Shown here piece after piece: positions 42,886 to 51,001 of a stretch of 64,000 bases of DNA (position 1 is the first letter of the stretch; each line of letters opens with the position of its first letter). Made by a program: the position numbers and the translations under genes. The notes under the pieces are model-generated. The model saw nothing but the letters and a program-made list of their open reading frames with translations, searched no databases and was not told the DNA's origin. The DNA comes from Deltaproteobacteria bacterium (lineage in GTDB: Bacteria > Myxococcota_A > Polyangia > GCA-2747355). The DNA lies in NCBI GenBank assembly GCA_020633415.1, contig JACKDQ010000002.1:62001-126000 (forward strand). Reading direction: 5' to 3'.

Positions 42886-43116
42886 TGCGGATGACGGGAT
42901 TCGAACCCGCATGGTCAGGACGCTGACTTTCAGGACTCACGCTTCCCTACTCGGCCCTCACTGGCTGTTTCGGTGCTTCTTAAGCCTGTCAGCCGCAACC
43001 GTCTCTGAGAAACGCCACAACGCAGCTTTGCCCCGCGACGGCCGCCCCTGACACCCGGATGGGTCCCGGTTGCACAAATGGTTTTCCGGTGCCTGTCCCT
43101 TCTTCGGCCACATCCG
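42886..43116 (-). tRNA. tRNA-like element (Leu/Ser class) with halves separated by about 150 bases
   Basis: On the minus strand the 3-prime half is clear: T-arm GCGGG-TTCGAAT-CCCGT, acceptor CATCCGC and discriminator A, preceded by a five-pair variable-arm-like hairpin GTCAG-CGTC-CTGAC. Its acceptor has no partner at normal distance, but GCGGATG lies at 43110-43116, followed by TG and a class II D-arm (GCC-GAAGAAGGGACA-GGC). The halves pair perfectly over seven bases but span 231 nt instead of about 87. An anticodon stem CCGGA/TCCTG (one mismatch) would place roughly 140-150 extra bases in the anticodon loop. It could be an interrupted tRNA, a decayed one, or chance pairing. Confidence 0.35.
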
Positions 43117-43387
43117 CAGATGAAGACTTCGCGCGCGACCTGGCCCCGCGCGATGGTTGGTCCTATGAAGCGCCAGCGGCTGTCTGTCAACTGGGCGGCG
43201 GCGAAATAGTTCCGCCTGGTCGCCGGGTCGACGCTGATCCTCAATCAGGGCCGGCAAATTCTGCGCGGCAACGTCGGCCATCGCATGATGGAAGTCAATG
43301 TGCGCGCGCTGCTCGACCAGCCGTCGGCGCTGCATCGTGGTGCTCACCCGATGCGCCGACGAACGCAAGTGCCACAGGGGGGTGCGA

Positions 43388-44116
43388 CTAAAGGTCGGCC
43401 TTAGCGACCGTGCCGGTCAGCGTGGCCACAGCGAGAATCTGCTGAGCCATCGCCGTTTCAAGCTGGGCTCGTGTCGCGCCCGCAGCCAATTTGGACAGCG
43501 TACCGCTCAGCGCAAACAAGCGGAACCGATAGGTGTGAACACCGCTCGGCGGACACGGGCCGGCATAGCGGGTTTGCCCCTGTTGCTCTTTGCCCAGTGT
43601 CCCGGAAGTGTTGTCACCCGCGGGCAGGGCGCTGGCGCTCGCCGGGATCCGATAGTAGACCCAATGCGTCCAGTTGCTCGCCGTTAGATCATCCATGATC
43701 AGCGCAAAGCTCTGGGTACCGATCGGTGCACCGCTCCAGCTCAACGCTGGCGAGCTGCCCGCCGGGTAGCTACTGCCTTTGCAGGTAAACGGTGTCGCGG
43801 GGATCTTGCCGCCATCGACAAAGGCCTTGGCCTGCAAGACAAACGTAACTGCGCCGTCGGCCACTGTGCCGTCGGCTGGACTCGCATCGAGAGCCACGCT
43901 ATCGGCCAGGCCCGCATCTGATCGCGGCCCATCGGCAGCCGCGCCATCGCGCACCATCGCATCGGGCGCTGCGCTATCTGGCACAGCCATGTCGTCGATC
44001 TGGACGTCCGCCCGCGGCGTGGTGTTATCGGAGCTGCAACTGCAAAGCGCCAAGATCGACGCCAGCAACGCAACACGGCAAACATCTCGTCGGCAAAGAT
44101 CCGCGGTAGCAACCAT
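43388..44116 (-). CDS. PEBP-family (YbhB/Raf-kinase-inhibitor-like) lipoprotein
   Basis: The 242-residue product has a lipoprotein signal with lipobox ALCSC (VCRVALLASILALCSC), then an Asp-spaced linker of about 60 residues (DVQIDDMAVPDSAAPDAMVR). The C-terminal 150 residues are a phosphatidylethanolamine-binding-protein fold of the bacterial YbhB type: SPALSWSGAPIGTQSFALIM, DDLTASNWTHWVYYRIP and YAGPCPPSGVHTYRFRLFAL, which is the conserved ligand-pocket signature. YbhB proteins are usually cytosolic or periplasmic and of unknown role; a lipid-anchored form is less usual. GAGGAGGG precedes the ATG. Confidence 0.85.
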   Translation of the reverse strand: MVATADLCRRDVCRVALLASILALCSCSSDNTTPRADVQIDDMAVPDSAAPDAMVRDGAAADGPRSDAGLADSVALDASPADGTVADGAVTFVLQAKAFVDGGKIPATPFTCKGSSYPAGSSPALSWSGAPIGTQSFALIMDDLTASNWTHWVYYRIPASASALPAGDNTSGTLGKEQQGQTRYAGPCPPSGVHTYRFRLFALSGTLSKLAAGATRAQLETAMAQQILAVATLTGTVAKADL

Positions 44117-44253
44117 CAGCAGGCCCTCCTCACAAAGAGCGCTTTTAGCGTCGAGGAACGGACTTGTCACGCTGAACCGCTAAGCGGTCAAGTTTGCTCG
44201 GCAAGTGCAGCTCGTGCCGCTCGCACACACCGCTTTGCTCAGTTCGAAGGGTC

Positions 44254-44769
44254 ATGCCAGACTGCGCTATGCCCTGGCCACTGAGCGGCGCGCGCAAAAA
44301 GATCCAATTGACCCTGCGAGTCGCTGCGCTGCTCTGCGCCGTTTCGGCGATGGTCAGCTACGCACTGCCCGCACACCAGGTCTACGACGTGCGCTGGGGC
44401 TTTTGCTTACATAGCGACTGCAAATCGACGCCACCGACGGTCGCAAAGCAGGCGACCATCGACAGCAACTACGACCACAGCGGCCCTTGGCCGCTCGGCG
44501 TGATCGCCCTGCTGGCTGCGATATGCTTGCTTGCCCTCGGCATTACGCCGCGATGGTGGACGGTGGGCAGCCTTACGCTCGCCAGCGGCGGCGCGCTGGT
44601 ACTGATGTTCAACCTAACCTTCAACCTGGCCCATCTCTTCGACAAGGTCGTCTATCTCTGGGCCAACCGCGTCCACAGCTACGCGATCGGCGGCTTGGCA
44701 CTCGCGGCGCTTACCTTCCCCTCGATCGCGATCATCCTTCGCGGACGGCGCAGCAAGCAAGCGAGCTGA
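44254..44769 (+). CDS. Small membrane protein with four helices
   Basis: The product has 171 residues. Hydrophobic segments lie near residues 20-40 (LRVAALLCAVSAMVSYAL), 75-95 (LGVIALLAAICLLALGI), 102-122 (VGSLTLASGGALVLMFNLTF) and 140-160 (IGGLALAALTFPSIAIIL). Between the first and second is a loop with two cysteines (GFCLHSDCK), probably periplasmic and disulfide-bonded. The build resembles the small membrane protein at 17052, but I do not see enough identity to call them relatives. GAAGGG lies close to the chosen ATG; the ATG at 44269 is an alternative. Function unknown. Confidence 0.6.
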   Translation: MPDCAMPWPLSGARKKIQLTLRVAALLCAVSAMVSYALPAHQVYDVRWGFCLHSDCKSTPPTVAKQATIDSNYDHSGPWPLGVIALLAAICLLALGITPRWWTVGSLTLASGGALVLMFNLTFNLAHLFDKVVYLWANRVHSYAIGGLALAALTFPSIAIILRGRRSKQAS

Positions 44770-44917
44770 GTCCAGCGAGAGTCTTCCACGCGCCTGGCGA
44801 GCAGCGTCGCCTGCGGTTTGCCCAGCGACCGCTCAGCGCGCGCTCTACCGAGTAGCAGTGCGCGCCTGCGGGTGATCGTGTTAGCATCCGCGGCTGCGAC
44901 GCAATGGGAGGACGCAG

Positions 44918-45454
44918 ATGCTTCGTACCACCTTATCGGTATCTTTCGCGCTTTCGCTGTTGGCCGCGTGCGGATCGGATCCTGCATCGCCTTGTGCAAA
45001 CGGCAACTGTCGTGATGCCGCGCTGGTCGAGGCTGGCGCAGACGCCCAGGCTTCGGACGGCGCCGCTTCGGCTGATCTGCAACAGCAGGATGGCCAGCAG
45101 CAAGCCGATGCGCTGAGCGTGGACGGTCAAGCCTACGCAAAGGAAGACATCACTCCGCAAACGCTTAAGAGCTGGATCGACGGTCAAAAGAGCATGACCT
45201 TGATCGATGTGCGTGAGCCCGGCGAGTTTGCGGCGGGGCACATCAAAGGTGCGATCAACCTCTCGTGGACTGGCGGCGGACTCAAAGCAAACGTTGGCCA
45301 AATCCCGGCGAAGCTACCGGTGGTCGTCTACTGCCAGAGCGGCGCGCGCTCGAGCCAGGCCTCGGCCTACCTGGTCACAGAGGGTTTTCGCCCCGTCTAT
45401 GATGCGGGCGGATTTTCGGCCTGGACCGGCGCCGGTTATCCGGTGGAGAAATAG
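44918..45454 (+). CDS. Rhodanese-domain lipoprotein
   Basis: The 178-residue product has a lipoprotein signal (MLRTTLSVSFALSLLAAC, lipobox LAAC), an Asp/Gln-rich linker and a single rhodanese domain (residues 75-178). The domain has LIDVREPGEFAAGHIKGAIN and the active loop VVYCQSGARS with catalytic Cys150, then DAGGFSAWTGAGYPVEK at the end. Rhodaneses transfer sulfane sulfur; anchoring one outside the cytosol suggests periplasmic thiosulfate, cyanide or persulfide chemistry, which is an inference. GGGAGGA precedes the ATG. Its stop codon abuts the convergent TPR gene without a gap. Confidence 0.88.
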   Translation: MLRTTLSVSFALSLLAACGSDPASPCANGNCRDAALVEAGADAQASDGAASADLQQQDGQQQADALSVDGQAYAKEDITPQTLKSWIDGQKSMTLIDVREPGEFAAGHIKGAINLSWTGGGLKANVGQIPAKLPVVVYCQSGARSSQASAYLVTEGFRPVYDAGGFSAWTGAGYPVEK

Positions 45455-47848
45455 TCAGCGCGCCAATTGCGCGGCGATCTTCTCGGCCAGCGAATGAAAA
45501 TGCCATTTGCCCTTGGTGCGTAACAATGCCAGCTCCAGCTGGGCGGTCGCCTTTTTCGAGTGACGCATCCGGCGGTAGAGCTCCGCGAGATAGTAGGGAC
45601 CGCGCGGATCCTGGTTTTGCGTGGCGCTGTAATCGCCCAGATGGTGCTCGGCCTCGCCGAGCTGGCCAGCGCCCAAATGTGCGCGCCCGAGCAGTAGCTT
45701 TCCGCGCGTCGGCTCGGAATGCTGCTCGGATAACAACCGGATCGCATGCTGATATCGTTCCGCGGCAACCGCCAACGCCGCTTCGACATAGCGCAGCGCC
45801 AGGCGGTCTTTGGTCTGACGACGCAGCGTCGACAGTGCCATCCGTGCCGTTGTCAGTCTGCCGACCTCGGCTCGACCGATCGCAACCTCCCGGGCAACGC
45901 GATCGTCCCGTTGACTCGGCAACCGCTCGAGAAGCGGCAACGCGCGCGACCAATCTCCGGCCCGCGCCAAGACCAGCGCTGACATTCGTTGGGTTACGCG
46001 CGACGCCGAACACAGCTGTCGCTCGGGCTCGATCGTCGCCGCAGCGAGATCGAGCTGCCCTTGGGCGAGAAAATGTTCGGCGATCACACCCACCGACTGG
46101 GCGAGCTCTGCTGGATTGTAGATCCGCGAGCGCGCCGCGACTAAAGCCTTCTGCGCATCGCTAACGCCGGAAAAGCTAGGCTGCCTGCGGATCGTGCGCC
46201 GTAGCTGCCGTACGCCGGCCACCGATGGCACACCGATCAGCAGATCGTCGGCCTCCCGCCAACGGCCCTGCCAATAGGCCAACCGTGCGCTCAAGAAACG
46301 AACGGTCAGCGCTTCCGCATCGCGCAAGCGTATCAGGGCTTGAAGTTGGCTTTGCGCCAAATCAAAAGCGCAGTGCTCGGCGAAGAACTGCACCGCGTCA
46401 AACGGCACAGCGGAGTTCCGGGGCGGTTGCGCAGGTAGCGCCCGCGCCACCACCGTCGTGTCGCGCTTCGCCAACGGCAGCTGCCGCTGCAGCGCGATCG
46501 CGCGTATCAATTTTCCGGCTGCGGTTTGCGCGGGGCGCTTGACCAGCCGCGCCGCCTCATGATTCGCCGGATCCTCGGCGAGCAGCACGCTCGCCAGGCT
46601 GTAGCGCGCCAACTCGAGATCGCCGCTCAGATCCAACGCCTGACGAAACGCCGCTGCTGCATCGATGCGCTCGTTAAGCTCGAGCGCCAGCCGCCCACTT
46701 AGCCAACGCGCCAAGGCCCAGTCGGTCAGCGCTGACAGATCGCTTTCGGCTTGCGTGCCATGCAGATTCCCGGTCTGCCAGTTCACCCAGGCGATCAGTA
46801 GATGCCGCAACCCGCGCTCGTGGGCAGCATCGGGCAGCGACGAGAGCAACGCTTCGCGCGCATCGCCATTGCGCCCGGCACCGATCGCCAGCATTGCGCG
46901 AGTTGCCAAATCGCTCCACTCACCCTTCGCGTCGCCGATCGACGGCGAACTGCTGCCGTAGATCAGCCAACCGAGACCTTCGAGCATCTGCGCCTGTGAC
47001 TGCGCCCATTGGGTGTGCGGTGGCGCGCGCAACACCTGCGCCACTCGCTCGATCTCGGCGACGGACGCGATCTTCAGTGCTCGGTCGACCTCATCCGTAC
47101 GCGGATCTGCGCGCTGTCGAAGTCCGATCACGTAGGCGGCCGCTACGGCCACCAGCACGACGACCGCGACCAGTGTCAAACGAGCGACCAAGCGATTCGC
47201 TGGAATGACAACCATCGCCCCATCGACTTCAGGGCGATCGTCGACAAGTACCGGACTGGTTGGCGGCGGAACGCTCGCCCGTGGAACCGGCTGGGCAGCC
47301 GTCGTACGGACGTGTTGCGCCATCCGTGCGCGGTCGACGGGCTGCAAGCGTCGCGTGACGACATCTCGCGTGTCGGCGAACTCCTCTTCGGCTTGCGCTG
47401 GCTCTTCCTCGCCCTCGCTGGCCTCAACCTGTTGCATCGCCTCGAGCAAGAGCTGCGATAGCCGACCATCGAGATCGACAAAGTAATTGAGCGCCTTTTT
47501 CAGAATGTCGACCGCCGCCGCCGGTTGCCCGCGCTCGAGGGCTAGCTCGGCCGCCCAGAGGACATACTGCGAACGCGATGGATCGCATGCGATCGCCTTG
47601 GCCAGTGCCTGATCCGCGTGATCGAGATCGCCGCGCTGGCGGTGACACCGATAGAGTGCAGCGTATCCTTCGGCGAACTCGGGGTTGTGGTAGACCCCTT
47701 GGCGACATATTCGCAACGCCCGTTCGACCTCGCCTAGGACCAACAAGATCGACGACAACTCAACAAAACACTGCGACGCAGGGTCTTTGCTCAGCTCGGC
47801 CTCAAGCCGGCGGATCGCATCACGGGGTGCATTGCTCGGATCGTTCAT
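45455..47848 (-). CDS. Large TPR protein with one membrane helix
   Basis: The 797-residue product has tetratricopeptide repeats at the N-terminus (AIRRLEAELSKDPASQCFVE, VYHNPEFAEGYAALYRCHRQ, and AIACDPSRSQYVLWAAELAL), then an acidic stretch (EASEGEEEPAQAEEEF) and a single transmembrane helix at about 222-242 (LTLVAVVVLVAVAAAYVIGL). About 550 residues of further helical TPR-like repeats follow. Topology: N-terminal repeats in the cytosol, C-terminal ones in the periplasm. Proteins of this build in myxobacteria are often linked to gliding or pili machinery; the PilT-type gene is divergent, 620 bases away. That link is only positional. Confidence 0.7.
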   Translation of the reverse strand: MNDPSNAPRDAIRRLEAELSKDPASQCFVELSSILLVLGEVERALRICRQGVYHNPEFAEGYAALYRCHRQRGDLDHADQALAKAIACDPSRSQYVLWAAELALERGQPAAAVDILKKALNYFVDLDGRLSQLLLEAMQQVEASEGEEEPAQAEEEFADTRDVVTRRLQPVDRARMAQHVRTTAAQPVPRASVPPPTSPVLVDDRPEVDGAMVVIPANRLVARLTLVAVVVLVAVAAAYVIGLRQRADPRTDEVDRALKIASVAEIERVAQVLRAPPHTQWAQSQAQMLEGLGWLIYGSSSPSIGDAKGEWSDLATRAMLAIGAGRNGDAREALLSSLPDAAHERGLRHLLIAWVNWQTGNLHGTQAESDLSALTDWALARWLSGRLALELNERIDAAAAFRQALDLSGDLELARYSLASVLLAEDPANHEAARLVKRPAQTAAGKLIRAIALQRQLPLAKRDTTVVARALPAQPPRNSAVPFDAVQFFAEHCAFDLAQSQLQALIRLRDAEALTVRFLSARLAYWQGRWREADDLLIGVPSVAGVRQLRRTIRRQPSFSGVSDAQKALVAARSRIYNPAELAQSVGVIAEHFLAQGQLDLAAATIEPERQLCSASRVTQRMSALVLARAGDWSRALPLLERLPSQRDDRVAREVAIGRAEVGRLTTARMALSTLRRQTKDRLALRYVEAALAVAAERYQHAIRLLSEQHSEPTRGKLLLGRAHLGAGQLGEAEHHLGDYSATQNQDPRGPYYLAELYRRMRHSKKATAQLELALLRTKGKWHFHSLAEKIAAQLAR

Positions 47849-47973
47849 TGAAAGGCCAAGCATATCGCGGATTGCCAGCTGCGATCCAATAACAGCGACC
47901 CGACCGCCGAGGGAGTCGCCGTGCCCTGAGTTTTGCGCTACGATCGCCCTCTAATTGCGAATGGCGGTGAGGG

Positions 47974-48480
47974 ATGACGACGGGCCAAGCGGACCTGCGG
48001 GTGCCAAAGCAGCGCGTTCTCGTCGAGCTTGAGAGCAGCGATGGCATCGAAAAGCAGCTCGAATTGTTCGTGCTCGCTCCGGATGACCACTGGATCGGTC
48101 CTGACGTATTGATCGAAACGCTGGAGACTGCCGGCCAATTCATGCCGGCCCGGGATCCCGAGACGCGGGATTTCCTGTTGCTGGGCACCGACCAGATCCG
48201 CTGGTTGGCGATATCCAGCGCGGGCATGCCGCTCGACGATCCCGACCTGCTGTTCGATATCAACTCTCCGGTCAGGCTCGAGCTATGCGGCGGCACGAAC
48301 GCCGCAGGTAGCTTTTTGTACTCAGCACCTGCAGCCCACGCGCGCCTGCTCGACCATCTTAACGATCGCGCGACATGGGTCGTGCTACATGCGGGCGAGC
48401 GCCTGATGATCATCAACAAGCGCCAAATCGTCCGCGTGAGCGAGCGACGAAACCTGGAGCGGACCGATGCCGAGAATTGA
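47974..48480 (+). CDS. Small protein overlapping the PilT-type gene, function unknown
   Basis: The 168-residue product has no signal peptide. It is beta-rich, with ESSDGIEKQLELFVLAPDDH near the start and the segment WVVLHAGERLMIINKRQIVR near the end. A similar hNKxxI.xV strand ends several small domains that occur with pilus or motility proteins, but I cannot name the family. Its last 14 bases overlap the start of the pilT-like gene, so the two are co-translated. It is divergent from the TPR gene, with 125 bases between the starts. Confidence 0.65.
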   Translation: MTTGQADLRVPKQRVLVELESSDGIEKQLELFVLAPDDHWIGPDVLIETLETAGQFMPARDPETRDFLLLGTDQIRWLAISSAGMPLDDPDLLFDINSPVRLELCGGTNAAGSFLYSAPAAHARLLDHLNDRATWVVLHAGERLMIINKRQIVRVSERRNLERTDAEN

Positions 48481-50134
48481 GGTCTACATCGCCGCGATGA
48501 AACGGCTGGGAGCAGACGGACTGATCCTGCGCAGCGATGGAAACGTCACGCTGCGTTTTGGCGAGCGCGAACGATTCGCCTCGCAAACCACCTCGCACCA
48601 AGAGGTCAAGCAAATCGTCGAGGAGATCGCACCGCCTGACGCGATGGCTTCGCTGATCACCGGCCAACCGGCAAGCTTCGAGTTCCGCGCCGGAGATCAA
48701 ACCCTACGTCTTCGCGTCGACCCGACCGCACAGCGCTGGACGATCTTGCTCGGGCTCGCATCCGCCCCCGGTCCGTCTACCGACCGCTCATCCGCGCGCA
48801 CCGCCGATCCCCGTCTGCCAACGCGACCGCCCCAAACGCGCCCCGACGCGCGCGCCCAGACGCGCCCACCAGCGTCCGCGCTCGACGGAGCGACTGGACC
48901 AGGCGCGAGCGCGGTGACCATGCCGCCGCTAGTTGAACGCGCGTCAGCTGAGCATCTGCCGCAGATGCCGGCAGCGCCTCGCAGGGTCTCCGAGGAAGCG
49001 CGCCCACGGGCGAGCAGCGCTGGCGTCGTCAATCCGCTGCACGTCCGCCAAGTTGACGAGCTCTTGCGGCGAATGATCGCCGTGGGGGCGTCAGACCTTC
49101 ACCTCTGCACAGGATCGCCACCGATGATCCGCCTGCACGGTCATATGACGGAGGTCGAGGGATGTGCACCCTACACCGCCGAAGCAATGATGGCGCAAAT
49201 CCAGGCGATCGCTCCTGGACGCAACCGGCGCGAATTCAGTGAGCGCAACGACAGCGACTTCGCCTACGCTATCGAGGGGCTTTCGCGCTTTCGCTGCAAT
49301 ATCTTTCGCGACCGTCGCGGGCCGGGAATGGTGATCCGCGCGATCCCCTTCGAGATTCTAACCCCCGAGCAACTCGGCCTGCCCAAATCCGTGCTCGAAT
49401 TCTGTCATCTCTCCAAGGGCCTGGTGCTGGTCACCGGGCCGACCGGCTCAGGCAAATCGACAACACTGGCAACGCTGATCGACGTGATCAATAAGTCGCG
49501 CTCCGACCACATCATCACCATCGAGGACCCGATCGAGTTTGTCCACGAAAACAAAAAATGTCTGGTCAATCAACGTGAGGTCTTCGAGCACACCGACTCG
49601 TTCAAGGACGCGCTGCGCGCCGCATTGCGCGAGGACCCAGACATCGTGCTTGTCGGCGAAATGCGCGACTTGGAGACGATCGCGATCGCCGTCGAGACCG
49701 CTGAAACGGGGCACTTGGTGTTTGGCACGCTTCACACCAGCACCGCGCCCAGCACCGTCGATCGAATCATCGACCAATTCCCCGGTGACCGTCAGGGTCA
49801 AATCCGGCAGATGGTCGCCGAGTCGCTCAAGGGTGTGATCGCTCAAACGCTCTGTCGCAAGCAAGGTGGCGGACGCGTCGCAGCCTACGAGATCTTGGTC
49901 TGCACCAGCGCCGTAGCCAACCTGGTCCGCGAGCGGAAGACCTTTCAATTGGTCTCGGTGATGCAAACCGGCGCCAGCCAAGGCATGATCACGCTCAATC
50001 AGTCTTTGATCAGACTGGTTCAAGACAAGAAAGTCGACGCACGCGAAGCCTATATCAAGGCCGTCGACAAAGGCGACTTTCGTCGGCTGCTCGAGCGCGC
50101 CAAGATCACCCTCGAGCTCGACGAGCCCAGCTAA
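48467..50134 (+). CDS. PilT/PilU-type pilus retraction ATPase with N-terminal extension
   Basis: The 555-residue product is longer than PilT (about 350-380). Residues 1-95 form a small domain absent in PilT, and 100-185 is a Pro/Arg-rich linker. The ATPase core follows: ASDLHLCTGSPPMIRLHG, Walker A GPTGSGKST (324-332), the Asp box TIEDPIEFVH, Walker B LVGEMRDLETIAIAVETAET, the His box GTLHTSTA, and AVANLVRERK in place of the PilT AIRNLIRE motif. It should power pilus retraction or a related twitching step in the cytosol. Whether it is PilT, PilU or a myxobacterial paralogue cannot be decided by eye. Confidence 0.85.
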   Translation: MPRIEVYIAAMKRLGADGLILRSDGNVTLRFGERERFASQTTSHQEVKQIVEEIAPPDAMASLITGQPASFEFRAGDQTLRLRVDPTAQRWTILLGLASAPGPSTDRSSARTADPRLPTRPPQTRPDARAQTRPPASALDGATGPGASAVTMPPLVERASAEHLPQMPAAPRRVSEEARPRASSAGVVNPLHVRQVDELLRRMIAVGASDLHLCTGSPPMIRLHGHMTEVEGCAPYTAEAMMAQIQAIAPGRNRREFSERNDSDFAYAIEGLSRFRCNIFRDRRGPGMVIRAIPFEILTPEQLGLPKSVLEFCHLSKGLVLVTGPTGSGKSTTLATLIDVINKSRSDHIITIEDPIEFVHENKKCLVNQREVFEHTDSFKDALRAALREDPDIVLVGEMRDLETIAIAVETAETGHLVFGTLHTSTAPSTVDRIIDQFPGDRQGQIRQMVAESLKGVIAQTLCRKQGGGRVAAYEILVCTSAVANLVRERKTFQLVSVMQTGASQGMITLNQSLIRLVQDKKVDAREAYIKAVDKGDFRRLLERAKITLELDEPS

Positions 50135-50844
50135 GCGCGATAATCGGCAGACGCTGGCGGCAGACGGTAACGAATCGCCTTCAGCAACTGACGATAGCTC
50201 AGGTCATCGGAGTAGGCGCGCTTGAGCAGCAAGAGCTGCTCGGCCGAGATCACTTCAACTAACAAAAAGCGCATCTGACCGTTTGGCGTGTGCAGCGGCT
50301 CGCCCTCGGCACGAAGCAATGCCGCACGTCGCGAACCATAGGCCCAGTCGGCGATCTCGACGAAGTCATCGGCGCAAAATCCACGGCGCGTCTTTTCGAC
50401 GAGCTGGCAGAGTGAGACCAGCAAATCTACCGGCCAGCTGGGTGCGTTATCGGCGAGCGTCCCGTCCAACCGCTTTGGGTGTCCGCGGCGCTGATCACGC
50501 GTCGTCGCCAAGCGAAACATCAGCTCGAACCCCCAACCGCTGATCTCGTCGTTAACCGATCGCTTTTCGCCGACTTCCGACATTCCCCAGCCGACGTAGT
50601 GAAAGCAGGGCTCAGCCTCGCTGAAGTAGACATCAACCGCATCGAGCGGTTGTTGAGATTGGTCGAGCACAAACCGGTAGGGCGTTTGGTCGGCGTAACG
50701 GTCGAGCAACGGCACGCACAACGCATCACGCACGCGCGTCGCATGAAACGCTTCTTTGAGCTCTTGCGTGCTCAGCTCTTCGGTTGGTAGCGGTCGATCA
50801 AATGGCTGCATCTCGCCCTTTTTAGACCGCCCATCGCTGCCCAT
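50131..50844 (-). CDS. SUFU-domain protein
   Basis: The 237-residue cytosolic protein has the suppressor-of-fused core: FHYVGWGMSEV, then SGWGFELMFRL and W.VDLLVSLCQLVEKTRRGF, followed by GQMRFLLVEVISAEQLLLLK, the usual order of that fold (hyvtyGlSe..., sG.gfEL..R, W...ll..la). Bacterial SUFU proteins are often immunity proteins of polymorphic toxins or genes of unknown role. No toxin gene is adjacent. Its end overlaps the convergent PilT-type gene by four bases. The ATG at 50844 with GGAG upstream is preferred over the ATG at 50811. Confidence 0.8.
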   Translation of the reverse strand: MGSDGRSKKGEMQPFDRPLPTEELSTQELKEAFHATRVRDALCVPLLDRYADQTPYRFVLDQSQQPLDAVDVYFSEAEPCFHYVGWGMSEVGEKRSVNDEISGWGFELMFRLATTRDQRRGHPKRLDGTLADNAPSWPVDLLVSLCQLVEKTRRGFCADDFVEIADWAYGSRRAALLRAEGEPLHTPNGQMRFLLVEVISAEQLLLLKRAYSDDLSYRQLLKAIRYRLPPASADYRA

Positions 50845-51001
50845 TGTCTTTCTCCAGAGCCATTGCCCCCCCTTGGCGCTAGAGTCCTACGATGGATAAC
50901 GCTGTTCCTTCCAACTCGCCAATGACCCAGCGCGCCAGTTTGCTGGCGCTTAAGGGCAGCGCAGCGGCGCGGCGAGGTCCGCCGATCGACGGCCGACGAG
51001 C

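Noticed and set aside
42936..43083. The insert in the tRNA-like element as a group I intron
   Set aside because: About 148 bases is shorter than known group I introns and I could not find P3-P7 core pairings.
42886..43116. The split tRNA-like element as a tmRNA
   Set aside because: It lacks the tmRNA 5-prime GGGG.. start, a peptide tag frame and the usual 350-nt length; a class II D-arm and variable arm fit a tRNA better.
43117..43387. A protein-coding remnant (FRLVAGSTLILNQGR in one frame)
   Set aside because: It is preceded in frame by a TAG and has no recognisable family; too little to support a feature.
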